A stretch of 64,000 nt of DNA, from assembly GCA_964621905.1 (NCBI GenBank), contig CAZUNG010000005.1:62001-126000 (forward strand), written 5' to 3'. Numbering within the stretch: the stretch's first letter is position 1; each line of letters begins with the position of its first letter. The translations under genes and the position numbers were made by a program. Shown here one piece after another: positions 1 to 9,281 of this stretch. The notes beneath the pieces were generated by a model. That model was not told the origin of the DNA. It was given only the letters and a program-made list of their open reading frames with translations, and ran no database searches. This DNA is from Ruminococcus_G sp964621905 (GTDB lineage: Bacteria; Bacillota; Clostridia; Lachnospirales; Lachnospiraceae).

Positions 1-234
1 TCAGTGATTTTAAATGAAACGCAAACAGAAGAACTGCGGCAGCTCCCGCACGTATTTGACGTACAGTATGCAGATCAGATCCTGAAGATCCGCTGCAGCA
101 AAGGCAGACACAATCTGATTCGGGTGCTCAATGATCTGCAGGATCAGGATATTGCCTTCGGCAGAGTGTTTTCGGAACTTCCTACATTAAACGATGTATT
201 TCTTGAAATCACCGGAAAACAGCTTCGGGATTAA
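1..234 (+). CDS. ABC transporter ATP-binding protein, C-terminal fragment
   Basis: This is the last 77 codons of a gene that begins before the window; the frame is open from base 1 to the TAA at 232-234. No Walker or signature motif lies in the visible part. The end ELPTLNDVFLEITGK is the typical C-terminal tail of ABC-2 exporter ATPases (DUF4162-like region). It is followed after 12 bases by two ABC-2-type permeases, so it is very probably the ATPase of that exporter. The substrate cannot be told. The GTG at base 4 is internal rather than a true start. Confidence 0.8.
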   Translation, partial: SVILNETQTEELRQLPHVFDVQYADQILKIRCSKGRHNLIRVLNDLQDQDIAFGRVFSELPTLNDVFLEITGKQLRD

Positions 235-246
235 GGGGGAAAAACA

Positions 247-1362
247 ATGCTGCATTTAATGAAATATTTGTTTATACAGACAGTCCGGGCAAAGGAAAAT
301 ATGTTCTGGGCGCTCATGTTTCCTGTTGTGCTGGGAACATTCTTTTATTTTTCCTTTGGAAGGGGAGATATGGGGGAGAATATGGAACCCATCTCCACTG
401 CAGTTGTCCGGGAGGAAGAAGCTTCTGTGTTTGAGGCGTTTCTGGATGAAATGGATGGTGACGTCCTGAAGATAAGTGTAATGACAAAGCAGGAGGCACA
501 GGTAGCTCTTGAGAGCGGAAAAGCTGCGGGGATATTTTATGCCAGAGAAAAACCATCTCTGACGGTTGGTGCATCGGGCATCAGTGAGAGTATCCTAACA
601 TCACTGCTGGATACTTACCAGAAAAACGCTGCCATGATGGAACAGATCGCGGAAAAGCATCCCGAACGTATGCAGGAGGCGGTTCATTCGCTTGAAGAAT
701 ACAAGGTGATGACAAAAGAAGTGTCTCCCGGCGGGAAAACATTTGACAATAATATTACGTATTTTCTTGCACTGATTGGCATGGCATGTCTGTTCGGAGC
801 CTTTCTCGGCCTTCAGTCCATCTATGATATGAAACCGAATCTGTCGGCGCTGGGGGCAAGACAGAGCATCACGCCGACCCACCGTCTGAAGCTGATCCTG
901 TGTGATATGACAGTGGTGTTCCTGATTCATTACGTCAATATACTGCTGGTCGTAGCGTATCTGAAATTTGTACTGAAAATCAATCTGGGAGACCGGGTGG
1001 GCGGTTTGCTGGGCGTGTGCCTGCTGGGGAGCATGATCGGCGTAGCTTACGGTATTATGATCGGTTGCCTGAAAAAAATTGACAAGGGAGTCAAGATAGG
1101 AATTCTGACCGGAACCAGTCTCCTTTTCAGTTTTCTGGCAGGTATGATGGTTGGCAATATGAAAGATATCATTGAGCACAGCTGTCCTGTGATTAACCGT
1201 CTGAATCCGGCAGCAGTACTCTCCGATGCGTTTTACTGTATGGCGGTATATGATAATCCTGATCGTTTCCTGCGGAATGTGATTACGATGTTGATCATGA
1301 CGGTCCTGTTTGTGACGATCTCATTTCTTGGTATCAGGAGGGAACGGTATGATAGTATTTAA
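247..1362 (+). CDS. ABC-2 type transporter permease
   Basis: A 371-residue membrane protein of the ABC-2 permease type. One membrane segment lies near residues 17-38, followed by a soluble, probably extracytoplasmic stretch to about residue 170, then about five hydrophobic segments (near 174-195, 220-245, 252-276, 283-303 and 345-364). This is the usual topology of drug, antibiotic or polymer exporter permeases. An AGGGGGA ribosome site precedes the ATG. It follows the ATPase fragment directly and overlaps the next permease by 14 bases, so the three form one operon. The exported substrate is unknown. Confidence 0.85.
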   Translation: MLHLMKYLFIQTVRAKENMFWALMFPVVLGTFFYFSFGRGDMGENMEPISTAVVREEEASVFEAFLDEMDGDVLKISVMTKQEAQVALESGKAAGIFYAREKPSLTVGASGISESILTSLLDTYQKNAAMMEQIAEKHPERMQEAVHSLEEYKVMTKEVSPGGKTFDNNITYFLALIGMACLFGAFLGLQSIYDMKPNLSALGARQSITPTHRLKLILCDMTVVFLIHYVNILLVVAYLKFVLKINLGDRVGGLLGVCLLGSMIGVAYGIMIGCLKKIDKGVKIGILTGTSLLFSFLAGMMVGNMKDIIEHSCPVINRLNPAAVLSDAFYCMAVYDNPDRFLRNVITMLIMTVLFVTISFLGIRRERYDSI

Positions 1363-2512
1363 AGGTTTTTTGAAGATTATTAAGAGCAATCTCCATATCA
1401 TTATCATGTATGTTGTTATATTTATGACAATTTCTGTGATGATACAAAAGTTTCAGGGTGAGATGGAGCAGAGTGGATTTGAGGCGTTAAGGCTTGAGGT
1501 GGCTGTGATTGACAAGGACGGAAAAGAAGTGGCCGGAAAGTTTAAGGAATATCTGGCACAGTATCACACACTAAAAGAAATACAGGATGACAGAGACTTG
1601 ATACAAGAAGAGATGTTTAACCGCAATCTTGATTATGTGATCGTCATTCCCGAAAATTTTGAGCAGAAATGTTTTGAACAGCAGGAGCTTCTGGAGACGA
1701 TCAAACTGCCTGGGTCCAACAAAGCGTTTTATGCAGATCAGCAGATCAACACCTTTTTAAATGATATGCGGGTGCTGCTGGATTCTGGTTTTGATGCACA
1801 GGAGGCGGCGGAGGTGATTCTGGAAATTTCAAAAGAAGAACCGCAGGTTACGATGATCGACCAGAGTGGGCATGGAGGGCAAATGCCGCCGTACGCTTTT
1901 ATGTTTCAGTATATGCCATACGTGATGATGGCCGTGCTTTGTTACTGTATGAGCTACGTGCTGATCGCATTCCGGAAAAAAGAAGTGCGCAGCAGGATGC
2001 TCTGCTCCGCGGTCAGCGTGCGCAGCCAGAATATGCAGATGATTCTGGCGACTGCATTGTTTGGAATCGGCTTTTGGCTGCTGTGTGTCCTGATGACGCT
2101 GGTATTAAATGGCATGGATTTTGTACGGGATAACCACGTTCTTTTGTACCTTCTGAACAGTCTGATGATGATGCTCGTTTCCCTCTCGATGGCGTATCTT
2201 CTGGGCATCTGCTGCAAAAATGAAATTACCGTCAATGCCGTTGTAAATGTGGTGGCGCTGGGAATGAGCTTTCTCTGCGGCGTATTCGTACCACTTGAGA
2301 TCATCGGTTCACAGGTACGCCGGGTGTCACAGTTCCTGCCGGTTTACTGGTATGAGCATGTTCATCAGATCGTCAGCTCGCATGCCGTACTGGACAGCGC
2401 GATGAAAATGGATATCTTTAAAAGTATGGGAATACAGCTCGCGTTCGCGGTGGCATTTTTGTGTATCGCAGTGATGCTTGATAAATATAAAGGTCAGACG
2501 ATAAAAAGCTGA
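1349..2512 (+). CDS. ABC-2 type transporter permease, second subunit
   Basis: A 387-residue membrane protein with the same plan as its upstream neighbour: an N-terminal membrane segment (about residues 12-30), a large soluble domain to about residue 190, then five or six hydrophobic segments. The two genes are paralogues that probably form a heterodimeric channel with the upstream ATPase. The ATG at 1349 is preferred over an upstream GTG/ATG because AGGAGGGA lies 6 bases before it at 1337-1343. The start overlaps the end of the previous gene, suggesting translational coupling. A hairpin with a T-rich tail follows at 2532-2572. Confidence 0.85.
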   Translation: MIVFKGFLKIIKSNLHIIIMYVVIFMTISVMIQKFQGEMEQSGFEALRLEVAVIDKDGKEVAGKFKEYLAQYHTLKEIQDDRDLIQEEMFNRNLDYVIVIPENFEQKCFEQQELLETIKLPGSNKAFYADQQINTFLNDMRVLLDSGFDAQEAAEVILEISKEEPQVTMIDQSGHGGQMPPYAFMFQYMPYVMMAVLCYCMSYVLIAFRKKEVRSRMLCSAVSVRSQNMQMILATALFGIGFWLLCVLMTLVLNGMDFVRDNHVLLYLLNSLMMMLVSLSMAYLLGICCKNEITVNAVVNVVALGMSFLCGVFVPLEIIGSQVRRVSQFLPVYWYEHVHQIVSSHAVLDSAMKMDIFKSMGIQLAFAVAFLCIAVMLDKYKGQTIKS

Positions 2513-2531
2513 GGAATTGTCTGAAGTGCTG

Positions 2532-2572
2532 ATGCCGTGCGGTTTTTTATAAAGCCGTATGGCATTTCTTTT
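2532..2572 (+). terminator. Rho-independent terminator after the ABC-2 exporter
   Basis: Arms 2532-2546 and 2551-2565 pair (ATGCCGTGCGG with CCGTATGGCAT, some G-U pairs) and are followed by TTTCTTTT. It closes the exporter operon 20 bases after its stop. Confidence 0.6.
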
Positions 2573-2581
2573 GCAAAGGGT

Positions 2582-2611
2582 TTGAACTGTTTTTGCGGTA
2601 TGTGGTAGAAT
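2582..2611 (+). promoter_or_regulatory. Candidate promoter for the pseudouridine synthase-ligA operon
   Basis: TTGAAC at 2582-2587 and TAGAAT at 2606-2611 are separated by 18 bases and sit 31 bases before the start of the next gene, just after a terminator. Confidence 0.45.
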
Positions 2612-2642
2612 AGCAGTATGTCAAAAAAATGGTGGGAAGAAA

Positions 2643-3377
2643 ATGCAGGAAAAAGAACGACTGAATAAATTTTTAAGCGAAGCGGGCGTATGCTCAAGAA
2701 GAGAGGCGGACCGCATGATTTCGGCTGGAGAGGTGACTGTGAACGGTGAGCCGGCCATAACGGGTATGCGTGTATCAAAAGAGGATACCGTGCTTGTGTG
2801 TGGAAAGAAAATCAGGAAAAAGGATGAGATGATTCTCTTGCTGATGAATAAACCAAGAGGGATCATCTGCACGGCACAGACCAGGGAAAAACCAAATATT
2901 ATTGAATATTTGAATTATCCCGTACGGGTATATCCCATCGGACGTCTTGATAAAGAGTCCGAAGGTTTGCTGCTTCTGACAAATAACGGAGAGCTTGTGA
3001 ACAGAATCATGAGAGCGGGAAACTTTCATGAGAAAGAATACCGTGTATGGGTGGACCGGCCGATTGATCAGACGTTCATCAGAAAGATGAGCGATGGCGT
3101 GCCAATTTTGAATACGGTAACGAGGCCGTGTAAAGTACGGAAAACGGGGAAAAATACGTTTAGTATTATTCTAACGCAGGGATTGAACCGGCAGATCAGA
3201 CGAATGTGCGAGTATCTGGGCTGCCATGTGGAAAGACTGGTGCGGGTCCGCATTATGAATCTGAAGCTGGACGGCATTGCGTCCGGAGAATACCGGAAGA
3301 TCACAGAACCGGAATACCGGAAACTTAAGGAACTGTTAAAAGATTCGACATCGCTGCCGTGGAAGGAGAGAGTATGA
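2643..3377 (+). CDS. rluF: 23S rRNA pseudouridine synthase, RluF/RluB family
   Basis: Converts uridine to pseudouridine in RNA, by family most likely 23S rRNA. The 244 residues hold an N-terminal S4 RNA-binding domain (about 5-55, with RLNKFLSEAGVCSRREADRMI) and a RsuA/RluB/E/F catalytic domain. The catalytic aspartate is D103 in the motif GRLDKESEGLLLLTN. The later GLNRQIRRMCEYLGC motif is also diagnostic. LNKFLSEAGVCSRREAD and the single-domain length fit RluF best, though RluB-type annotation is possible. The stop overlaps the ligA start (ATGA), so the two are translationally coupled. Confidence 0.88.
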   Translation: MQEKERLNKFLSEAGVCSRREADRMISAGEVTVNGEPAITGMRVSKEDTVLVCGKKIRKKDEMILLLMNKPRGIICTAQTREKPNIIEYLNYPVRVYPIGRLDKESEGLLLLTNNGELVNRIMRAGNFHEKEYRVWVDRPIDQTFIRKMSDGVPILNTVTRPCKVRKTGKNTFSIILTQGLNRQIRRMCEYLGCHVERLVRVRIMNLKLDGIASGEYRKITEPEYRKLKELLKDSTSLPWKERV

Positions 3378-5320
3378 ACCAGCAGGAGTATATGAAAGAG
3401 CTTGTCGGAAAACTGAATGAGGCATCGAAGGCATATTATCAGGAAAACAGAGAACTGATGAGTAACTTTGAATATGACAGACTCTATGAGGAACTGGAAA
3501 AACTGGAAGAGAAAACAGGAGTTGTGCTGGCAAACAGCCCGACAGTGTCCGTCGGCTATGCGTCACTTGAGGAACTTCCGAAAGAAGAGCATGAACGTCC
3601 GATGCTGTCACTGGATAAGACGAAGGACAAAGAGGCCTTTAAAAAATTTATCGGCGGCAATCAGACGCTGCTTTCCTGGAAACTGGATGGTCTGACGATC
3701 GTTTTTACTTACCGGGAAGGAGAACTGTTTAAGGCGGTCACCAGAGGAAACGGGGTGATCGGGGAAGTCATTACCAACAATGCTAGGGTCTTTCAGAATA
3801 TCCCTCTTAAGATTCCGTATCAGGGAGAACTGATCCTGAGAGGGGAGGCCATCATCACGTATTCAGATTTTGAAAAGATCAATCGTCTGATACCGGATGT
3901 GGATGCAAGATACAAGAATCCCAGAAATCTTTGCAGCGGTTCTGTACGTCAGCTGGACAACAGGATTACGGCTGAACGCAGCGTACAATTTTTCGCTTTT
4001 GGCCTTGTAAAGGCTGAGGGCGTTGATTTTTGCAATTCCCGTAAGGCCCAGATGGAATGGCTGAAGGAACAAGGGTTTGAGACGGTTGAATACCGGATGG
4101 TTGACGCGGAAAATGTAGAAAAAGAGATTGACTGGTTTTCAGCGCAGATTGAAGAGAATGACTTTCCGTCAGATGGACTTGTCGCGGTGTATGACGATAT
4201 CGCATATGGCGAGTCGCTGGGAAGCACTGCAAAATTCCCCAGGAACTCATATGCGTTTAAGTGGGCAGATGAAACACGGCAGACATATCTTCAAAAGATT
4301 GAGTGGAGTCCGTCCAGAACGGGACTGATCAATCCGATCGCTGTCTTTGAACCTGTGGAACTGGAGGGGACGACGGTGAGCCGCGCCAGTGTGCATAATC
4401 TGAGCATTCTGAAAGCGCTTGCACTGGGAAACGGGGATGAAATCACAGTCTATAAGGCGAATATGATTATTCCTCAGATCGCCGAGAATCTGACCAGGAG
4501 TGGTTCTTGTGAGATACCAAAAGCGTGTCCGGCATGCGGGAAAGAGACGCATGTGCAGCAGGACAGTGAGGTTGAAGTGCTGATGTGCACCAATGCAGAA
4601 TGCCCGGCAAAAGCGATTAAGTCCTTTACCCTGTTTGTTAGCAGGGATGCAATGAATATTGACGGACTGTCAGAAGCAACACTGGAGAAGTGGATAGGAA
4701 GCGGATTTTTGAAAGATTTTGGGGATATCTTTGAGATCAGCCGGTATAAAGAAGAAATCACATCCATGGAAGGATTCGGGGAAAAGTCATATGAGAATCT
4801 GATTCACAGCATTGAAAGGGCAAGCCATACAACGCTTCCGCGTCTTTTATATGCCCTTGGCATACCGAATATCGGAGTGGCAAATGCGAAAATGATCTGC
4901 CGGAACTTTCAGAATGATATGAAGAAAATCCGAAATGCCACAGAAGAGGAGCTGCAGGATATCGAAGGAGTCGGGGCAGTGATTGCACAGGCATTTGCTG
5001 CATATTTCAAAAAAGAAGAGAATCAGAAAAAGCTGGATCATCTGCTTCGCCATGTGGTGCTTGAAAAACAGGAGGAGGCGGCACAGATATTTGAAGGAAA
5101 GAATTTTGTGATCACAGGCAGTGTTGCCCATTTCGCGAACCGCAGTGAGCTCAAGGAGGAGATTGAAAAACGTGGCGGAAAAGTCACAGGCAGTGTTTCT
5201 TCAAAAACAGATTACCTGATCAACAATGATACCGGGTCGGCATCCTCCAAAAACAAAAAAGCCGCCGGGCTTGGAATTCCGGTGATTTCTGAGGAGGAGT
5301 TTCTTCAGATGCTGCAGTAA
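3374..5320 (+). CDS. ligA: NAD-dependent DNA ligase LigA
   Basis: Seals nicks in duplex DNA using NAD+. The 648-residue protein has the expected order: NAD-binding Ia region (YYQENRELMSNFEYDRLYEELEKLE), adenylation domain with nucleophile K103 in WKLDG, OB fold, four-cysteine zinc finger (CPACGKE with CTNAECPAK, about 380-410), helix-hairpin-helix repeats and a C-terminal BRCT domain (about 575-648, with FVITGSVAHFANRSEL). It is slightly shorter than the usual 660-680 residues, and the motif around the lysine (SWKLDG) differs from the common EPKIDG form. ATG 3374 is chosen because GGAAGGAGAG precedes it and it overlaps the previous stop. Confidence 0.93.
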   Translation: MNQQEYMKELVGKLNEASKAYYQENRELMSNFEYDRLYEELEKLEEKTGVVLANSPTVSVGYASLEELPKEEHERPMLSLDKTKDKEAFKKFIGGNQTLLSWKLDGLTIVFTYREGELFKAVTRGNGVIGEVITNNARVFQNIPLKIPYQGELILRGEAIITYSDFEKINRLIPDVDARYKNPRNLCSGSVRQLDNRITAERSVQFFAFGLVKAEGVDFCNSRKAQMEWLKEQGFETVEYRMVDAENVEKEIDWFSAQIEENDFPSDGLVAVYDDIAYGESLGSTAKFPRNSYAFKWADETRQTYLQKIEWSPSRTGLINPIAVFEPVELEGTTVSRASVHNLSILKALALGNGDEITVYKANMIIPQIAENLTRSGSCEIPKACPACGKETHVQQDSEVEVLMCTNAECPAKAIKSFTLFVSRDAMNIDGLSEATLEKWIGSGFLKDFGDIFEISRYKEEITSMEGFGEKSYENLIHSIERASHTTLPRLLYALGIPNIGVANAKMICRNFQNDMKKIRNATEEELQDIEGVGAVIAQAFAAYFKKEENQKKLDHLLRHVVLEKQEEAAQIFEGKNFVITGSVAHFANRSELKEEIEKRGGKVTGSVSSKTDYLINNDTGSASSKNKKAAGLGIPVISEEEFLQMLQ

Positions 5321-5325
5321 ACAGA

Positions 5326-5354
5326 TTGACATTTTTTCCTATCTTGGTTACAAT
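5326..5354 (+). promoter_or_regulatory. Candidate promoter for cardiolipin synthase
   Basis: TTGACA (5326-5331), a 17-base spacer and TACAAT (5349-5354) form a near-consensus sigma-A promoter directly after ligA and 52 bases before the next start. Confidence 0.65.
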
Positions 5355-5406
5355 TGCTTTTAACGTAAAGAGTGATTGACTGGGGATACGAAATGAGGAA
5401 TGACGT

Positions 5407-6999
5407 TTGGAAAATGAAGAAATACAATTGACGGAGAAAAAATTGTCAGTGGAGCGCGGGAAGCGCGGTGTGCTGAAGGTGATCTTCGGAAGAACTGCGA
5501 TCATCATCGCACTTCTGCTGGTGCAGCTGCTGGTATTGCTGGTGGCGTTTCAATATCTGAGGCAGTATATTGATATGGTATATTTTTACGCCATCTATCA
5601 GGTATTCATGGCGGTTCTGGTGATTTGGATCATCAACCAGCAGGGAAATCCGGCATTTAAACTGGCATGGATTGTACCGATCCTGGTTTTGCCGGTTTCG
5701 GGAGCACTGTTCTATGTGTTTATCAAACTGCAGCTGGGGAGCAGAATGCTGAATAAACGGCTCTATAAACTGGCGGAGGAGACGAAAGGGTACTCCAGAC
5801 AGGATGAGGAAACAATGCTGCGTCTTGAGGATGAACACCGTCAGGTGGTGGGGCTTGCCAGATATCTGAGCGAGGGAGCATCCTTTCCCGTATATCAGAA
5901 TACAACGGTAAAGTATTTTCCGCTGGGTGAGGATAAATTCGAAGAGCTGAAGATTCAGCTGAGGCGTGCGAAACACTTTATTTTCCTGGAATATTTTATT
6001 ATCCAGGAAGGACTGATGTGGGATACGGTGCTGGATATTCTGAAAGAAAAGGTAACGGAGGGTGTGGAGGTCCGGCTGATGTATGACGGAACCTGTACGC
6101 TTGCACTCCTTCCGTCCCAGTATCCGAAGCAGATGGAAGAACTGGGGATTCAGTGTAAGGTATTTGCACCGATCCGCCCCGCACTTTCCACATCGCAGAA
6201 TAACCGCGACCACAGAAAGATACTGGTGATCGATGGAGAGACGGCATTTACCGGAGGCATCAATCTGGCGGATGAATATATCAATAAGAAAATCCGGTTC
6301 GGCCACTGGAAGGACACCGGAGTCATGATACAGGGCGATGCAGTCCGCAGTTTTACGCTGATGTTTCTGCAGATGTGGGATATTGATGTGAAGAAGGAAA
6401 ATTATTCCCGTTATCTCGATGTACCGCACTATATGCCGTCCTATGGCGCACCTGGCTTTGTGATACCGTATGGAGACAGTCCGCTTGATAATGAACCCGT
6501 AGGAGAACAGGTCTATCTGGATATTATTTATGGAGCCACGGATTACCTGCACATTATGACTCCCTACCTGATATTGGATCATGAGATGGTGCAGGCGCTT
6601 CAGTTCGCGGCCAAACGCGGTGTGGATGTTAAAATTATCATGCCGCATATACCGGATAAATGGTATGCGTTTGTTGTTGCGAAGACATATTACCAGGAGC
6701 TTTTAAAGACTGGCGTTAAGATATATGAATATACACCGGGGTTTGTACATGCAAAAAATTTCGTGGCAGATGATGAACAGGCGGTTGTTGGCACGATTAA
6801 CCTGGACTTCAGAAGCCTGTATCTGCATTTTGAATGTGCTGCTTATATGTATAAAGTTCCGTGTATCGCGGATATTGAGAGGGATTATCAGGAAACTCTG
6901 GAAAAATGCCAGAGGATTACGATTGAAGACTGCAGGCGGGAAAAGCTGAGAGTGAAAGCTGCGGGAAGGGTATTGAGGCTGTTTGCACCGCTGATGTAG
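5407..6999 (+). CDS. cls: Cardiolipin synthase
   Basis: Condenses two phosphatidylglycerol molecules to cardiolipin at the membrane. The 530 residues begin with two or three hydrophobic segments (about 24-50, 58-78 and 84-105), followed by two phospholipase D domains. Both HKD motifs are intact: H269-R-K-ILVID in the first and H448-A-K-NFVAD in the second, each followed by a GG/GT-N-L-D/A pattern. The start is a TTG at 5407 preceded by GAGGAA; no in-frame ATG is near. The protein is a little longer than typical Cls (about 480-510). It has its own promoter, so it is probably monocistronic. Confidence 0.9.
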   Translation: MENEEIQLTEKKLSVERGKRGVLKVIFGRTAIIIALLLVQLLVLLVAFQYLRQYIDMVYFYAIYQVFMAVLVIWIINQQGNPAFKLAWIVPILVLPVSGALFYVFIKLQLGSRMLNKRLYKLAEETKGYSRQDEETMLRLEDEHRQVVGLARYLSEGASFPVYQNTTVKYFPLGEDKFEELKIQLRRAKHFIFLEYFIIQEGLMWDTVLDILKEKVTEGVEVRLMYDGTCTLALLPSQYPKQMEELGIQCKVFAPIRPALSTSQNNRDHRKILVIDGETAFTGGINLADEYINKKIRFGHWKDTGVMIQGDAVRSFTLMFLQMWDIDVKKENYSRYLDVPHYMPSYGAPGFVIPYGDSPLDNEPVGEQVYLDIIYGATDYLHIMTPYLILDHEMVQALQFAAKRGVDVKIIMPHIPDKWYAFVVAKTYYQELLKTGVKIYEYTPGFVHAKNFVADDEQAVVGTINLDFRSLYLHFECAAYMYKVPCIADIERDYQETLEKCQRITIEDCRREKLRVKAAGRVLRLFAPLM

Positions 7000-7039
7000 C
7001 GCTGATGATTTTAGATTGTAAAGAGAGAGGGTAACGGAT

Positions 7040-7960
7040 ATGCCAATTAAAATACAGAGTGATTTGCCGGTAAAAGAGATACTGGAAAAAGAAAATATCT
7101 TTGTGATGGATGAACGCCGGGCGATGCACCAGGATATTCGTCCGATACAGATTCTGATTCTGAATCTGATGCCGCTCAAGGAGGAGACAGAGCTGCAGCT
7201 TCTGCGCTCTTTGTCGAATACTCCGTTGCAGGTGGATGTGACGTTTATGAAAGTGAGTTCCCATGAATCAAAGAATACATCCCTGAGTCATCTGAACAAG
7301 TTTTATCAGACGTTTGCTGAGCTTAAAAATCAGAAGTTTGACGGGATGATCGTGACGGGCGCTCCCGTTGAAAAGATGGAATTTGAAGCGGTGGATTACT
7401 GGCAGGAAATGACACAGATCATGGACTGGAGCCAGAAAAATGTAACTTCCACGATTTTCCTGTGCTGGGGAGCACAGGCGGCCCTGTACTATTTCTATGG
7501 GCTTCCGAAGATACAGCTGGATAAAAAACTGTTCGGACTGTTCTGGCACAGGGTGAAAAACAGGAAAATACCGCTGGTGCGCGGATTTGATGACGTATTT
7601 CTGGCGCCCCATTCCAGACATACGGATGTGCCGATCGAAAGGATACGTGACTGCAAGGATCTGACGATTCTGGCGGAATCGGACGAGGCAGGCATCTTTC
7701 TGGCGATGGCACAGGAAGGCCGTCAGATCTTTGTGATGGGGCATCCCGAGTACGACAGAGTGACACTTGATACAGAATACAAAAGAGATCTTTCCAAAGG
7801 GCTTTCGATTGACATTCCGAAGAACTATTATAAAGACGACAATCCGGAGAATAAACCCGATCTGAAATGGCGTGCGACAGCCAATAACCTTTACACGAAC
7901 TGGCTGAATTACTACGTCTATCAGAGCACGCCGTTTGATTTATATGGGACACCGTTTTAA
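7040..7960 (+). CDS. metA: Homoserine O-acetyltransferase (MetA type)
   Basis: Acylates homoserine in the first committed step of methionine synthesis. The 306 residues match the MetA fold (class I glutamine amidotransferase-like). The catalytic cysteine is C142 in FLCWGAQAALYYFYG, with the histidine in MGHPEYDR. Residue 111 is glutamate (GAPVEKMEF). In characterised MetA proteins a glutamate here goes with acetyl-CoA use, and glycine, as in E. coli, with succinyl-CoA. The call of acetyltransferase rests on that residue. The 5' leader is only about 40 bases and holds no SAM riboswitch. A clear terminator follows. Confidence 0.92.
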   Translation: MPIKIQSDLPVKEILEKENIFVMDERRAMHQDIRPIQILILNLMPLKEETELQLLRSLSNTPLQVDVTFMKVSSHESKNTSLSHLNKFYQTFAELKNQKFDGMIVTGAPVEKMEFEAVDYWQEMTQIMDWSQKNVTSTIFLCWGAQAALYYFYGLPKIQLDKKLFGLFWHRVKNRKIPLVRGFDDVFLAPHSRHTDVPIERIRDCKDLTILAESDEAGIFLAMAQEGRQIFVMGHPEYDRVTLDTEYKRDLSKGLSIDIPKNYYKDDNPENKPDLKWRATANNLYTNWLNYYVYQSTPFDLYGTPF

Positions 7961-7977
7961 TGATATTTTTTGTGCAG

Positions 7978-8018
7978 AATTCATCATCAGTTTGAAATCG
8001 CTGGTGATGAATTTTTTT
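7978..8018 (+). terminator. Terminator after metA
   Basis: Thirteen-base arms at 7978-7990 and 8001-8013 pair with one G-U (AATTCATCATCAG with CTGGTGATGAATT), and a run of T follows. Confidence 0.75.
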
Positions 8019-8024
8019 GATCTT

Positions 8025-8086
8025 TTGACACATCTGTCTTGCTATTTTACGAATCATATCATATGATAAACGTAAAATGATGCGTT
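8025..8086 (+). promoter_or_regulatory. Upstream region of the locus A LacI gene: possible promoter and operators
   Basis: TTGACA lies at 8025-8030, but the -10 at the right distance (TACGAA) is weak. A perfect 12-base palindrome, TATCATATGATA, is at 8057-8068, flanked by TTTACG (8046-8051) and CGTAAA (8071-8076). ATGCGTT at 8080-8086 matches half-sites found before the locus A transporter genes, so autoregulation is possible. Confidence 0.4.
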
Positions 8087-8133
8087 ATATGCGCTGTATA
8101 TTCTATGAACTGGGAGCGCAGGAAAGGAAACAG

Positions 8134-9144
8134 ATGATTACAACAAGAGAACTGGCCAGACTGGCCGGGGTCAGTCAGTCTACCGTATCCAGAAGTCTGA
8201 GTGACAGCCATGAAATATCAGCGGAGACGAAAGAAAGAATCAGAAATCTGGCCAAAGAACATGGTTATATTGTCAGGAAAAGTAAGAAAAAAATATATGC
8301 TACCAGTGAACGGAAAGTGATAGCGGTTCTGATCAGTGAGAAGGATGAAATGGATGCCTATCTGGTTGAGCTTTATAATATCATTGTCAGCTGTGTGACG
8401 AAAGAAAATTATTTCCCTATGTTATTATCAGGAAGTGATGAATCGATCCTGGAAAAAGTGCATGACTTTACGAGGGCAGGTCTGGTGGAAGGATACATCG
8501 TCATCAAACGGATGTTTGATCCCCAGGTAGAACGTTATCTGGCGGACTTAAAGATTCCTCACGTATATCTGCATTATTTTGAGCGATATTCGCTTGAAAC
8601 AATCGATGTCATTGATTCTGACCAGTATCTTGGCGGATACCTTGCGACACAGCATCTGATCGGACTGGGACATAAGAAGATCCTGACGCTGACATCCAAG
8701 GGAAGAGAATTCGGGGACAGAACCTCTGGTTACCGGGAGGCCATGAGAGAGGCAGATCTGAACGTGACGGATGACGATGTGGTGTTCATACCGAGGACTA
8801 TTGACGGCGGATATGAATACATCATGGAGCATACGGGAATAGAAAAACAGTATACCGCTGTTTTTGTCCAGAACGACACATCGGCGCTTGGATGCATATC
8901 GGCTCTGGGGGACAGGGGAGTAAAGGTTCCGGAAGAGATTTCAGTGATTGGCTATGACGGTATTGAACATGGGAGGATATGCCGGCCCAAATTGACAACG
9001 GTCGATCAGATGCAGAATAAATTATGTACATTAACGGTTGAAAGGCTGCTGCACAGAATAGACCGCAAAAAGGATAATGCCATTCACATGATTGTACAGC
9101 CCTCGCTGCTCATTCGTGAATCAACAGGCAGAGCGCCTGAATAA
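8134..9144 (+). CDS. LacI-family transcriptional regulator (sugar locus A)
   Basis: A 336-residue DNA-binding regulator. Residues 1-50 form the LacI helix-turn-helix (TTRELARLAGVSQSTVSRSLSD) with the hinge helix. The rest is a periplasmic-binding-protein-like sensor domain that would bind a sugar effector. ATG 8134 is used because AGGAAAGG lies just before it and the HTH begins at once; the upstream extension is not LacI-like. It is followed by a strong terminator and then the CUT2 transporter genes, so it is most likely their local repressor. The effector is unknown. Confidence 0.9.
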   Translation: MITTRELARLAGVSQSTVSRSLSDSHEISAETKERIRNLAKEHGYIVRKSKKKIYATSERKVIAVLISEKDEMDAYLVELYNIIVSCVTKENYFPMLLSGSDESILEKVHDFTRAGLVEGYIVIKRMFDPQVERYLADLKIPHVYLHYFERYSLETIDVIDSDQYLGGYLATQHLIGLGHKKILTLTSKGREFGDRTSGYREAMREADLNVTDDDVVFIPRTIDGGYEYIMEHTGIEKQYTAVFVQNDTSALGCISALGDRGVKVPEEISVIGYDGIEHGRICRPKLTTVDQMQNKLCTLTVERLLHRIDRKKDNAIHMIVQPSLLIRESTGRAPE

Positions 9145-9149
9145 GGCGA

Positions 9150-9281
9150 ATCAATTACGCATCAACGACTGATGGGGAAATAGGAATTTCAAATTGTAAA
9201 AAGAAAAAAGTGATAAAAAATGGAAAATGTACATTTTTTATCACTTTTTTCTTTTGAAGAAACGCATAATGCGTAATTGAT
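9150..9281. repeat. Nested inverted repeats between the LacI gene and the locus A transporter
   Basis: The outer arms are 13-base perfect inverted repeats at 9150-9162 (ATCAATTACGCAT) and 9269-9281 (ATGCGTAATTGAT). They enclose a 22-base perfect inverted repeat (9201-9222 and 9232-9253). The outer repeats carry the GATGCGT-type half-site and may be regulator sites on either side of the terminator. Confidence 0.7.
9201..9256 (+). terminator. Strong AT-rich hairpin terminator, possibly bidirectional
   Basis: A 22-base perfect inverted repeat with a 9-base loop (9223-9231) has a T-rich tail on the plus strand and, through its A-rich left side, also on the minus strand. It lies 56 bases after the LacI stop and before the locus A promoter. 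Confidence 0.75.

Noticed and set aside
5446..6648. A 400-codon open frame on the minus strand opposite cls
   Set aside because: Its composition is rich in His, Arg and Gln and matches no family, as expected for the antisense of a real gene whose HKD motifs are intact.
7000..7040. Possible SAM riboswitch before metA
   Set aside because: Only about 40 bases lie between the genes and none of the S-box or other SAM motifs are there.
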